Notes under the pieces: model-generated
Told to the model about the DNA's origin: nothing
Seen by the model: the letters and a program-made list of their open reading frames with translations, nothing else
Database searches by the model: none
Shown: one piece after another, positions 8,587-17,052 of the stretch
Layout: each line of letters starts with the position of its first letter
Position numbering within the stretch: position 1 is the first letter of the stretch
Source of the DNA: Larkinella insperata
Lineage (GTDB): Bacteria; Bacteroidota; Bacteroidia; Cytophagales; Spirosomataceae
Assembly: GCF_026248825.1 (NCBI RefSeq)
Contig: NZ_CP110973.1
Span: 3,801,001 to 3,865,000, forward strand
Direction: 5' to 3'
Length of the DNA stretch: 64,000 nucleotides
Program-made: the position numbers and the translations under genes

Positions 8587-10230
8587 ATGAGACGAAGGGA
8601 TTTTATCCAGCTCTCCGGCCTGGGCCTGGGGGCGCTCGTGGGGGCCTCCGTTCCCGTGCTGGGCAATGCCGTTCCGGTGGAGCGGCTGCTGGAACCCCGC
8701 GCCGATGCGGCCCAGAAAAAGAAGCTGGCCGATGTTGCCCTGAATGCCGCCAGGAGCCAGGGGGCCACCTACGCCGATGTGCGAATCGGGCGGTATTTGC
8801 AGCAATTCCTGTTTACGCGGGAAATGAAGTTGCAGAACATCACCAACGCGGAATCTTACGGGGTGGGAATCCGGGTGATTGCCGACGGGACCTGGGGATT
8901 TGCTGCCACGAGCGACGTTCGGCCCGAAGCCATCGCCAAATGCGCCGAAACAGCCGTGGCCATTGCCCGGGCCAACGCCAAAATTCAGAAAGAACCCGTT
9001 GAGCTGGCCCCGCAGAAAGGTGTCGGGGAAGTGAGCTGGCAAACGCCTTTGAAAAAGAATGCCTTCGAAGTGCCGGTGCAGGAAAAAATCGATCTGCTGA
9101 TGAAGGTAAACGATGCCGCACTGAAAAACGGCGCCGGGTTTGTTACGTCCAACCTGTTCTTTATCAACGAGCAAAAATACTTCGCTTCAACTGACGGCTC
9201 CTACATCGACCAGGACGTTCACCGCATCTGGCCCACCTTTACCGTTACGGCGGTGGACCGGCAGGCCGGAAAATTCAAAACCCGCGACGCGCTCAGCTCG
9301 CCAATGGGCATGGGCTTCGAATACCTGGATAGCTTGGCGACCGACAAAATTGCCGGGCCGAACGGTCTGATCGGTTACCGCAACTCCTACGATATGGTGG
9401 AGGATGCCACGGCCGCGGCCCGGCAAGCCAAGGAAAAGCTCACCGCCAAGTCCGTAACACCGGGCAAATACGACCTCGTGCTGGACCCCAACCACCTGGG
9501 GCTGACCATCCACGAATCGATCGGTCACGCTACCGAGCTGGACCGGGTGCTGGGCTACGAAGCCAATTACGCCGGAACCAGTTTTGCGACGCTCGACAAA
9601 TGGAAGTCGAAAAACTTTCGATATGGTAGCAAACTGGTCAACATCGTCGCCGACAAAACACAACCGTATACGCTCGGCACCGTGGGCTACGACGATGAAG
9701 GCGTACCGAGTAAGGAGTGGGATTTGATCAAAGACGGTATTCTGGTCAACTACCAGGCCATTCGCGATCAGGTCAAAATTCTGGGCGGCACCGAGTCGAA
9801 CGGGTGTTGCTACGCCGACAACTGGGATTCGATTCAATTCCAGCGGATGCCGAATGTGTCGCTCAAACCCGCCACCGAAAAACGCTCCGTGTCCGACATG
9901 ATCAAGGGCGTAGAAAAAGGGATTTATATTCTCGGCCGGGGTTCGTATTCCATTGATCAACAACGGTATAATTTTCAGTTTGGGGGACAACTATTCTACG
10001 AAATCAAAAACGGACAGATCGCCGGAATGCTCGACGACGTCGCCTACCAGTCCAACACGCAGGAATTCTGGAACTCGTGCGCGCAGCTCTGCGACAAAGA
10101 CGACTACCGCACGTTCGGTTCGTTTTTCGACGGCAAAGGCCAGCCTTCGCAGATCAGCGCCGTGTCGCACGGTTGCCCCACGACGCGCTTCAACGGCGTA
10201 AACGTCATCAACACCGGACGGAAGATTTAA
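8587..10230 (+). CDS. tldD: TldD-family metallopeptidase with Tat signal (copy 1)
   Basis: A 547-residue member of the TldD/PmbA metallopeptidase family. The frame opens earlier, at 8509, but the ATG at 8587 is preferred because it begins directly with a twin-arginine signal (MRRRDFIQLSG, then GLGALVGASVPVLG). The family zinc motif HExxxH is intact (HESIGH, His309-His314). TldD normally works as a heterodimer with TldE/PmbA to trim peptides, for example leaders of modified peptides, with only the TldD subunit carrying the zinc. The partner gene begins 23 bases downstream. The Tat signal implies periplasmic action, unlike cytoplasmic TldD of E. coli. Paralogous to the copy at 21558. Confidence 0.92.
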   Translation: MRRRDFIQLSGLGLGALVGASVPVLGNAVPVERLLEPRADAAQKKKLADVALNAARSQGATYADVRIGRYLQQFLFTREMKLQNITNAESYGVGIRVIADGTWGFAATSDVRPEAIAKCAETAVAIARANAKIQKEPVELAPQKGVGEVSWQTPLKKNAFEVPVQEKIDLLMKVNDAALKNGAGFVTSNLFFINEQKYFASTDGSYIDQDVHRIWPTFTVTAVDRQAGKFKTRDALSSPMGMGFEYLDSLATDKIAGPNGLIGYRNSYDMVEDATAAARQAKEKLTAKSVTPGKYDLVLDPNHLGLTIHESIGHATELDRVLGYEANYAGTSFATLDKWKSKNFRYGSKLVNIVADKTQPYTLGTVGYDDEGVPSKEWDLIKDGILVNYQAIRDQVKILGGTESNGCCYADNWDSIQFQRMPNVSLKPATEKRSVSDMIKGVEKGIYILGRGSYSIDQQRYNFQFGGQLFYEIKNGQIAGMLDDVAYQSNTQEFWNSCAQLCDKDDYRTFGSFFDGKGQPSQISAVSHGCPTTRFNGVNVINTGRKI

Positions 10231-10253
10231 ACCCGTAAAGCAACAAACTGATC

Positions 10254-11576
10254 ATGGCGATTCTGACGAAAGAAGAAGCAAAAAAGATACTGGACAAAGT
10301 GCTGGGGTACGCTAAAGCCGACGAAACGAGCGTGAGTCTGAGCGGCAACCGCACCGGTAACATCCGTTACGCCCGCAACACCGTGTCCACCAGTGGCGAA
10401 ACCGAAAACCTGGCGCTGGCCGTTACGGCGGTGTTCGGCAAGAAAGTCGGTTCGGCCACCATCAACGAATTCGATGACGACTCGCTGGAAAAAACCGTCC
10501 GGCGGGCGGAGGAAATTGCGCGGCTGGCTCCCGAAAACCCGGAATACGTGCCGATGCTGGGGCCGCAGAAATACATCGAAACCACCGCATACGCCGAAAG
10601 TACGGCCAAAATAGACCCGGCCTTCCGGGCGCAGGCGGCTTTCGACAGCATTGACCCGTGCAGCAAAAGGAACCTGACAGCGGCCGGTTACATGGAAGAT
10701 ACGACCGGTTTTTCGGCCATTGCCAACAACAAGGGCTTATTCGGCTATAATCCGTATACATCCGTCGATTTCTCGGTAACGACCCGGACGGTCGATGGTA
10801 CGGGTTCGGGGTACGCTACCCGCGATTACAACGACGTGTCGAAATTAAGCACGAAGGAAACCACCCAGATTGCCATGCAGAAAGCCCTGGCATCGACCAA
10901 GGCGCGGGCGCTGGAACCGGGAAAATACACCGTCATTCTGGAGCCAACGGCCGCCGGTGACCTTATTGGCTTGATGATGAACAACCTGGATGCCCGAAAC
11001 GCCGAAGAAGGCCGGAGCTTTTTGAGCCGCAAGGGCGGAGGTACCCGGCTGGGCGAGAAGTTTTTTGACGAACGAATTACGATTTATTCCGATCCGGCCA
11101 ATGTCGAGATTCCGGGTTCGCCGTTTGTCGGCGGGGTGGATGGCCGTCCGCAGGAAAAAACGCTCTGGGTGGAAAACGGCATTGTCAAAAACATGAGCTA
11201 TTCGCGGTACTGGGCGCAGAAAGCGGGCGTGAAAGCCACGCCACCCCCGAGCGGATTCATCATGCAGGGCGGCAGTCAGTCGCTGGCGGAGTTAATTAAA
11301 AGCACCCGGAAAGGAATTCTGGTAACCCGATTCTGGTATATCCGCGCCGTCGATCCGCAAACGCTGCTGTACACCGGCCTGACCCGCGACGGCACATTTT
11401 ACGTGGAAAACGGCCAGATCAAATACCCGGTGAAAAACTTCCGGTTCAACGAGAGCCCGGTCATCATGCTCAACAACGTTGAAGCCCTGGGCAAACCGGT
11501 TCGGGCAGGGGGCGCGCTGATTCCGCCCATGAAAATCCGGGATTTTACGTTCAGCAGCCTGTCAGACGCCGTGTAA
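10254..11576 (+). CDS. pmbA: TldE/PmbA-like protease partner (copy 1)
   Basis: A 440-residue TldD/PmbA-family protein without the HExxxH zinc motif, so it is the TldE-type non-catalytic subunit. Family features are visible: N-terminal GNIRYARNTVSTSG, the central PGKYTVILEPTAAGDLIG, and a C-terminal run VKNMSYSRYWAQKAGVK followed by RFNESPVIMLNNVEALG. It has no signal peptide although its TldD partner has one. It could be exported as a passenger of TldD, or it could act before export. It lies 13 bases upstream of the ECF sigma factor gene and could share its transcript. Confidence 0.88.
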   Translation: MAILTKEEAKKILDKVLGYAKADETSVSLSGNRTGNIRYARNTVSTSGETENLALAVTAVFGKKVGSATINEFDDDSLEKTVRRAEEIARLAPENPEYVPMLGPQKYIETTAYAESTAKIDPAFRAQAAFDSIDPCSKRNLTAAGYMEDTTGFSAIANNKGLFGYNPYTSVDFSVTTRTVDGTGSGYATRDYNDVSKLSTKETTQIAMQKALASTKARALEPGKYTVILEPTAAGDLIGLMMNNLDARNAEEGRSFLSRKGGGTRLGEKFFDERITIYSDPANVEIPGSPFVGGVDGRPQEKTLWVENGIVKNMSYSRYWAQKAGVKATPPPSGFIMQGGSQSLAELIKSTRKGILVTRFWYIRAVDPQTLLYTGLTRDGTFYVENGQIKYPVKNFRFNESPVIMLNNVEALGKPVRAGGALIPPMKIRDFTFSSLSDAV

Positions 11577-11589
11577 TACAGATGCCTTT

Positions 11590-12147
11590 ATGATTGATAG
11601 TCAGAACGAACGCCGGTTGTGGGAGGCCTTTCAGGAGGGCGATGAAGAAGCTTACACGCGACTTTACCGCCTGCACGTGAAGGCCATGTATCGCTACGGC
11701 ATGAGCCTGGTGCCCGTCTCCGAAGCGTTCGTTTTTGACTGCATTCACGATGTTTTTACCGAAATCTGGGCCAGGAAAACCCGGTTGTCGGTTCCGGAAA
11801 ACGTTCGGTATTATCTGCTGAAGTCGTTGAAAGTCCGCATTCTGCACCTGCTCAAACGCGGTGACCGGCCGCATCAGTCGCTCACGGCGGACGAGTTTGA
11901 CGACCTCTGGGCCGAACCGTCGGCGGAAGAGGTAATGGCACGCACGGAAGACGCCGTTAATCAGCAGGAACTGGTCAAAAAGCTCATCAGTCAACTGCCG
12001 CACCGGCAGCAGGAGGCCATTCGGTTGCGGTTTGTGGAAAATATGGACTACGGCGAAATTGCCGAGATGATGCTGGTGAACCGGCAGTCGGCGCAGAACC
12101 TGGTGTTTCGGGCCGTTGAAAAACTGCGCGGCTGGCTGCTTTTTTAA
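11590..12147 (+). CDS. ECF RNA polymerase sigma-70 factor (FecI-like, Bacteroidota type)
   Basis: A 185-residue extracytoplasmic-function sigma factor. Region 2 lies in about residues 17-85 (GDEEAYTRLYRLHV, then FVFDCIHDVFTEIWAR). Region 4 lies in about 135-183 (LPHRQQEAIRLRFVENMDYGEIAEMM, then AVEKLRGWL). It is followed after 78 bases by a FecR anti-sigma gene and then SusC/SusD, the standard order for sigma-controlled nutrient-uptake loci in this phylum. It presumably drives transcription of the downstream susC-susD-hydrolase genes when SusC senses its substrate. Confidence 0.92.
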   Translation: MIDSQNERRLWEAFQEGDEEAYTRLYRLHVKAMYRYGMSLVPVSEAFVFDCIHDVFTEIWARKTRLSVPENVRYYLLKSLKVRILHLLKRGDRPHQSLTADEFDDLWAEPSAEEVMARTEDAVNQQELVKKLISQLPHRQQEAIRLRFVENMDYGEIAEMMLVNRQSAQNLVFRAVEKLRGWLLF

Positions 12148-12225
12148 AATTTCCCCGAAATTTTTCGACCCGCTGAGTATGAAGGGACGGCTTGTGTTAT
12201 CTACTGCAAATGACCGGCTATTTCC

Positions 12226-13344
12226 GTGCAGAACCCTTACGAGCATTACGGCATTACCGATTTTGTAACCGACGACGCCTTTCTGCGGCATCAGTTGCAT
12301 CCGACTGCCCAATCAACCCAATTCTGGAACGACTGGCTGGCTGCTAACCCCCGGCAGCAGGAAGATTGGACGCAGGCCCTGCGGTTGTTCGAAGCCGTTC
12401 AACGAGGACTTTCCGATTATACCCGCACCTTTTTATCCGAAGAAGCTGAATCCCGTTTGTTGGTCCGTATTCGGGAAACCAATGCCGGGTATACCGATCC
12501 TGCGTCCGTTACTCCGCTTTGGCGAAAAAGCTGGATACCCTACGCGGCTGCGGCCAGTTTTCTGCTGCTGTCCGGCGCTTTTTTATGGACCCAGTCCCGA
12601 AAGCATTCGACAGTAACGCAGTATGAACAGCAACTGGCCGCAGTGCAGGCGCCGGTGCTGGAAAAAGTCAATTCCGGTACCGGCGTCCAAACCGTCCGTC
12701 TGCCCGACCAGACCACCGTTCTGTTGTATCCGAACAGCCGGTTGAGCTACGCCGAAGATTTTGGTAAAGCCGACCGAACGGTGTATTTGTCGGGAAAGGC
12801 CGTGTTCGATGTGGTCCGCCAACCGCAGAAACCTTTTCTGGTGTACGCCCACGACGTTGTCACCCGCGTGTTGGGTACGCGCTTCGAAGTCAACGCTTTC
12901 GCCCAAAACAAAGCGGTGACGGTTCGGGTGCAAAACGGGCGGGTAACGGTGTATCGCTACAAGGCCCACGAAAAGCCGTCGGGCGATCAACGGGCGGGGG
13001 TGCTGCTCCTGCCCAACCAGCAGGTGGTTTTCACCCGGCAAACCGAGCAGTTCAAGAAAGACCTTGTGGAAAACCCGGCTATCATTCTACCCTCGCAGGA
13101 GCCGCAACCCAGCTTTGTGTACGACGAAACACCCGTGGTGGAGGTTTTTCAGCAACTTGAAAAAGCGTACGGAGTGGAGATTGTGGTTGATAAAGAAGCC
13201 ATTGAAGGCTGCCAGCTCACGGCATCGCTGACGGACGAAACGTTGTCGGAGAAGCTGAATGTCATCTGCCAGTCCATTGGAGCCGCGTACGAAATCGTTG
13301 AAGCTCAGATTATTATTACTTCGCCGGGTTGTAAGGCAGAATAG
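12226..13344 (+). CDS. FecR-family anti-sigma factor
   Basis: A 372-residue inner-membrane anti-sigma regulator. It starts at a GTG (12226); the ATG 16 bases earlier is out of frame. The N-terminal cytoplasmic part (1-100) would bind the sigma factor. One membrane helix spans about 103-121 (WIPYAAAASFLLLSGAFLW). The periplasmic FecR domain runs about 145-255 (TVRLPDQTTVLLYPNSRLSY, GKAVFDVVRQPQKPF, VLGTRFEVNAF). A C-terminal DUF4974-like secretin fold runs about 290-368 (EVFQQLEKAYGVEIVVD). By family logic it relays the state of the STN-bearing SusC just downstream to the sigma factor just upstream. Confidence 0.93.
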   Translation: MQNPYEHYGITDFVTDDAFLRHQLHPTAQSTQFWNDWLAANPRQQEDWTQALRLFEAVQRGLSDYTRTFLSEEAESRLLVRIRETNAGYTDPASVTPLWRKSWIPYAAAASFLLLSGAFLWTQSRKHSTVTQYEQQLAAVQAPVLEKVNSGTGVQTVRLPDQTTVLLYPNSRLSYAEDFGKADRTVYLSGKAVFDVVRQPQKPFLVYAHDVVTRVLGTRFEVNAFAQNKAVTVRVQNGRVTVYRYKAHEKPSGDQRAGVLLLPNQQVVFTRQTEQFKKDLVENPAIILPSQEPQPSFVYDETPVVEVFQQLEKAYGVEIVVDKEAIEGCQLTASLTDETLSEKLNVICQSIGAAYEIVEAQIIITSPGCKAE

Positions 13345-13451
13345 CCCCGACGCCCCCGAGAGTCAGACCAAGATTGTTCATTCAATACGTGTTCAACTAA
13401 ACTTTCTGCCTCTATGATCCGAAACATCCACTCCTGATTTCTTTCGAAAAG

Positions 13452-13478
13452 GCCAGCGATGGTGCGAGCATCGCTGGC
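13452..13478 (+). promoter_or_regulatory. Hairpin in the leader between fecR and susC
   Basis: A perfect 10-bp stem (gccagcgatg/catcgctggc) with a 7-base loop sits in the 223-base gap before the SusC gene. It is not followed by a T-run, so it may be an mRNA-stability or attenuation element rather than a terminator. Nothing else was recognised in the gap. Confidence 0.45.
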
Positions 13479-13567
13479 TGGAATTCCCCACTGACACAGC
13501 CTTCCCGGACTGCGCAGGGATTCTTTTTGCCCGAATTTTCACGATTTCGAACAAACCCGACAAAAGT

Positions 13568-16500
13568 ATGAAGCGTGCGAAACATTTACTAACCCGATTT
13601 ATGAAGCTATCGCTGGCACAAATCTTTCTGGCCTGTCTCTTTTTCGGAGCATCTTGGGCCAATGATCTGTCCGCACAGGAGTTGCTCAACCGCCGGTTGA
13701 GTGTTCAGGCATCCCAGAAGAAAATAAAAGCGGTTCTGGGCGACATCGAAAAAGCCACGGATGTCCGGTTTTCGTACAGCCCGCAATTGATCCGGTCGAA
13801 CCGGACGGTCACGCTGAATGTGCAGAACGCGACGCTGGGCGAGGTGCTGGACCAACTGCTGAAGCCGTTGCAGATCAGCTACAACGTAGCGGGTCGGCAG
13901 ATTATTCTGATCAACCTGCCCACGAAACCGACGCCCGACCACTCGCCCGACGGGGCGCGGGCTCCGGCTCCCCCGGTTGACAGGGACGTTTCCGGCCAGG
14001 TTACCGACGAAAAAGGCACCACGCTGCCGGGTGTCAGTGTGGTGCTGAAAGGCACCACGCGCGGAACCACGACCGACGGCGAAGGCAACTTCCGGCTGAC
14101 GGTCCCGAACGAGGGAGCCACGCTGGTGTTTAGCTTTGTCGGATACGTGAAGCAGGAACTCGTCGTTGGTAACCAGACGGCGCTGACCATTTCGCTCGCG
14201 CCCGATGCGCAGTCGTTGAGCGAGATCGTGGTGGTGGGCTACGGTACCCAAAGCAAAGCGAGCCTGACCGGGGCCGTAGGGTCGGTGAAGGGCGATGCCA
14301 TCGCGTCGATTCCCACGGCGGCCTTGTCCAATACGCTGGCGGGGCGCGTGCCGGGCGTCAACGTGGTCGGCAATTCGGGCTTTGTAGGCGCCCCCTCGTC
14401 GATTCAGATCCGGGGGATTGGCTCCTTCAATAACACGGCGCCGTTGTACGTCATCGACGGTATTGTGCAGTCGAAAGCGTTGTTTGACGCGCTGGCCCCT
14501 AACGAAGTCGAAAGCATCAGCATTCTGAAAGATGCGGCCACGGCGTCCATTTACGGGGCGCGGGGGGCCAACGGGGTGGTGCTGGTCAAAACCAAATCCG
14601 GGAAGGTGCAGAAACCGGTGTTCAGTTATTCGACGGTTTTTTCGGCCCAGCGGACCACCCGTCCGTTGCAGAGTTATTCCGCCACCCAGGAGCTGGAATA
14701 CATCAATGACCAGGCCGAAACCTTCGGCAATCCGAAACCCATCACCCCCGAGATCTTCGATTATTTCAAGGACAAAAGCTACAGCATTCTGGACCTGATC
14801 TGGCAGAATCCGACCTCGCAGCAGCACGATTTCAGCGTCAACGGCGGCAGCGAAAACATTTCGTACTACATGCTGGCCGGGTTTAATAAATCGATTGGCT
14901 CGTTTAAGAACACGGATTACGGCCGCTATAATTTTCGCTCCAATGTAACGGCCAAGATTAACGATTACATGAGTGTAAACCTGAACGTCAGCGGCACGCA
15001 GCGGGAGTCGGACCGGTTTTACTGGCCGTATGATGATCCCGAATCGTACACGATCGCCGATTTTTACCGGGCGACGTTCAACTGGACGCGGCTGTATCCG
15101 TTTTACGTCGATGCGCAGGGCAACCCCACCAGCGACTACGTCAACGGCTTACCCGTCAGCAACGGCGGCTGGAACCCCGTTGAACTGGTGCAGAACGGCG
15201 GCTACCGGCGAATTACCGACCGGACCCTGAACGCCATTGGCCGGTTCGATCTGAAAATACCATTCATCAATGGCCTGAGCACCAGTTTTCAGTACAACTA
15301 CACCGCCAGCGACCGGAATGCCAAAAGCTTTGTGCTCTTCAACCGGAGCTACAAGTTTCTGCCGGGTTCGACCACGAACCGGTACCAGCCGGGGCCGGTT
15401 GATCCCGGTCAGATGAACGTCCACAACCTGTCGAGTTCCTTCGATCAGGTGGTGCAGAGCGCGACGTTTGATAAGGCGTATCAGCTAAACTGGTTTCTAA
15501 ATTACGACCGGGCTTTTGGCGCCCACCGCGTTACCGGTTTGCTGACCTACGAACAGCAGAAAGCCGTGGGCAACACGCTGACCGGCAGCGCGCAGGATCT
15601 GCTAAGCCGTCAGGTTGATCAGATTTTCAATGCGTCCACGGACCGCACCAAGCGCACCTTCAACGGTGGTGAATACCACAACGCCCGGGCGTCGTGGGTG
15701 GGGCGGGCGCACTACGAATACGGCAACAAGTACATCGCCGAATTTTCGTTCCGGTACGACGGCTCCTACATTTTTCCGGCAAATTCGCGGTGGGGTTTCT
15801 TCCCCTCCGGCTCGGCGGCCTGGGTGCTGTCGGAGGAGAAATTCTTTAAAGTCCCGGCTATTTCGTTCCTGAAAGTTCGGGGGTCGGTCGGTCTGCTGGG
15901 CGACGATGGCGCGGGTTTGATTGCGCCGTATCAGGCCCAGACCAATTTTACTTCCGGCTCGCCGTATGTGTTTGGCAACTCGGTCTACAACGGTATTCAA
16001 GCCGGGACCCCGCCCAACCTGAACATTACCTGGGAGAAAGCGCTGACCTACAACGCGGGCATTGACTTCGGTCTGCTGAACGGGAAACTGACCGGCGAAA
16101 TGGATTATTTTTACCGCCATACTTACGACATTCTAGGGCAACGGATTCGGGTGATACCGGGTACGTACGGAGCCGCCCTGAGTTCCGAGAATTACGCCCA
16201 GATGGATGTTCGGGGCTTTGAAGCCGGACTGAATTTTAACAACCGGGTCGGCCAGTTCCGGTATTCCGTCGGGGCTAACATGGGGTACGCCCGCGATAAG
16301 GTAGTGGCCCTCGACGAGGCCGCCGGGCTGGCTCCCTGGCGCTCGGCCATCGGTCATCCCCGCAACCGGGTCATGGGCTATGTTTCCGACGGCATCATTC
16401 GCGATCAGGCCACGCTGGATGCATTGCCGGAAGGCTTTACGCAATTTGGCCGGCAGCCGATGCTGGGCACCATCCTGTACAAAGACATTCGGGGAACCGA

Positions 16501-17041
16501 CTGGAACAGCAACACGCCCGACGGCAAAATCACCGAATACGATCAGGTCTATCTTTCCGACAACGGCATTCCCCGGCTCAATTACGGGATTACGCTGTTT
16601 GGGGAATGGAAAGGGTTGTCGCTCGACGTGCTTTTTCAGGGCGTAGGAGCCTACGACCGGATGATCCGCACGCTCAACGGCGGGGGTGTTTTTCAAACCG
16701 GCGACCGCCCGTATTTCGCCCTGTGGACTGACCACTGGACGCCCAGCAACCCCGACGCGCTGTACCCCCGGGCGGGGCAGTGGTCAGAGGAATTTGGTCC
16801 GGCACCGTCGACGTTCTGGCTGAAAAACGGGGCTTACATGCGGCTGCGCAACATCACGCTGTCCTATAACCTGCCGCAGAAGTGGATCAGTACCCTCAAA
16901 ATGCAGTCCTGCCGGGTGTACTTGAACGGCGGGAATCTATTCGTGATTTCGCCGATCAAAGTCATGGACCCTGAACAGGAAACCCTGGATTCGTACCCGC
17001 TGATGAAATCCTTTTCGGCCGGCCTGACCGTCAACTTCTAA
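13568..17041 (+). CDS. SusC/RagA-family TonB-dependent receptor with STN signalling domain
   Basis: A 1157-residue outer-membrane transporter. A signal sequence (LSLAQIFLACLFFGASWA) is followed by an STN domain at about residues 45-115 (RLSVQASQKKIKAVLGDIEK, then LNVQNATLGEVLDQLLK), which contacts FecR in such systems. A carboxypeptidase-like beta domain lies at about 138-220 (GQVTDEKGTTLPGVSVVLKG, TTTDGEGNFRL). The SusC plug starts at EIVVVGYGTQSKASLTGAVG. The remainder is a 22-strand barrel ending in SFSAGLTVNF, a typical C-terminal aromatic end. It imports a TonB-powered substrate, usually an oligosaccharide, in partnership with the SusD lipoprotein 11 bases downstream. The substrate is unknown. 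Confidence 0.95.
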   Translation: MKRAKHLLTRFMKLSLAQIFLACLFFGASWANDLSAQELLNRRLSVQASQKKIKAVLGDIEKATDVRFSYSPQLIRSNRTVTLNVQNATLGEVLDQLLKPLQISYNVAGRQIILINLPTKPTPDHSPDGARAPAPPVDRDVSGQVTDEKGTTLPGVSVVLKGTTRGTTTDGEGNFRLTVPNEGATLVFSFVGYVKQELVVGNQTALTISLAPDAQSLSEIVVVGYGTQSKASLTGAVGSVKGDAIASIPTAALSNTLAGRVPGVNVVGNSGFVGAPSSIQIRGIGSFNNTAPLYVIDGIVQSKALFDALAPNEVESISILKDAATASIYGARGANGVVLVKTKSGKVQKPVFSYSTVFSAQRTTRPLQSYSATQELEYINDQAETFGNPKPITPEIFDYFKDKSYSILDLIWQNPTSQQHDFSVNGGSENISYYMLAGFNKSIGSFKNTDYGRYNFRSNVTAKINDYMSVNLNVSGTQRESDRFYWPYDDPESYTIADFYRATFNWTRLYPFYVDAQGNPTSDYVNGLPVSNGGWNPVELVQNGGYRRITDRTLNAIGRFDLKIPFINGLSTSFQYNYTASDRNAKSFVLFNRSYKFLPGSTTNRYQPGPVDPGQMNVHNLSSSFDQVVQSATFDKAYQLNWFLNYDRAFGAHRVTGLLTYEQQKAVGNTLTGSAQDLLSRQVDQIFNASTDRTKRTFNGGEYHNARASWVGRAHYEYGNKYIAEFSFRYDGSYIFPANSRWGFFPSGSAAWVLSEEKFFKVPAISFLKVRGSVGLLGDDGAGLIAPYQAQTNFTSGSPYVFGNSVYNGIQAGTPPNLNITWEKALTYNAGIDFGLLNGKLTGEMDYFYRHTYDILGQRIRVIPGTYGAALSSENYAQMDVRGFEAGLNFNNRVGQFRYSVGANMGYARDKVVALDEAAGLAPWRSAIGHPRNRVMGYVSDGIIRDQATLDALPEGFTQFGRQPMLGTILYKDIRGTDWNSNTPDGKITEYDQVYLSDNGIPRLNYGITLFGEWKGLSLDVLFQGVGAYDRMIRTLNGGGVFQTGDRPYFALWTDHWTPSNPDALYPRAGQWSEEFGPAPSTFWLKNGAYMRLRNITLSYNLPQKWISTLKMQSCRVYLNGGNLFVISPIKVMDPEQETLDSYPLMKSFSAGLTVNF

Positions 17042-17052
17042 CCCCGAACCGT

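Noticed and set aside
13607..14827. 406-codon minus-strand open frame inside susC
   Set aside because: It mirrors the plug and STN regions of a clear SusC gene and encodes low-complexity Arg-rich sequence without family features.
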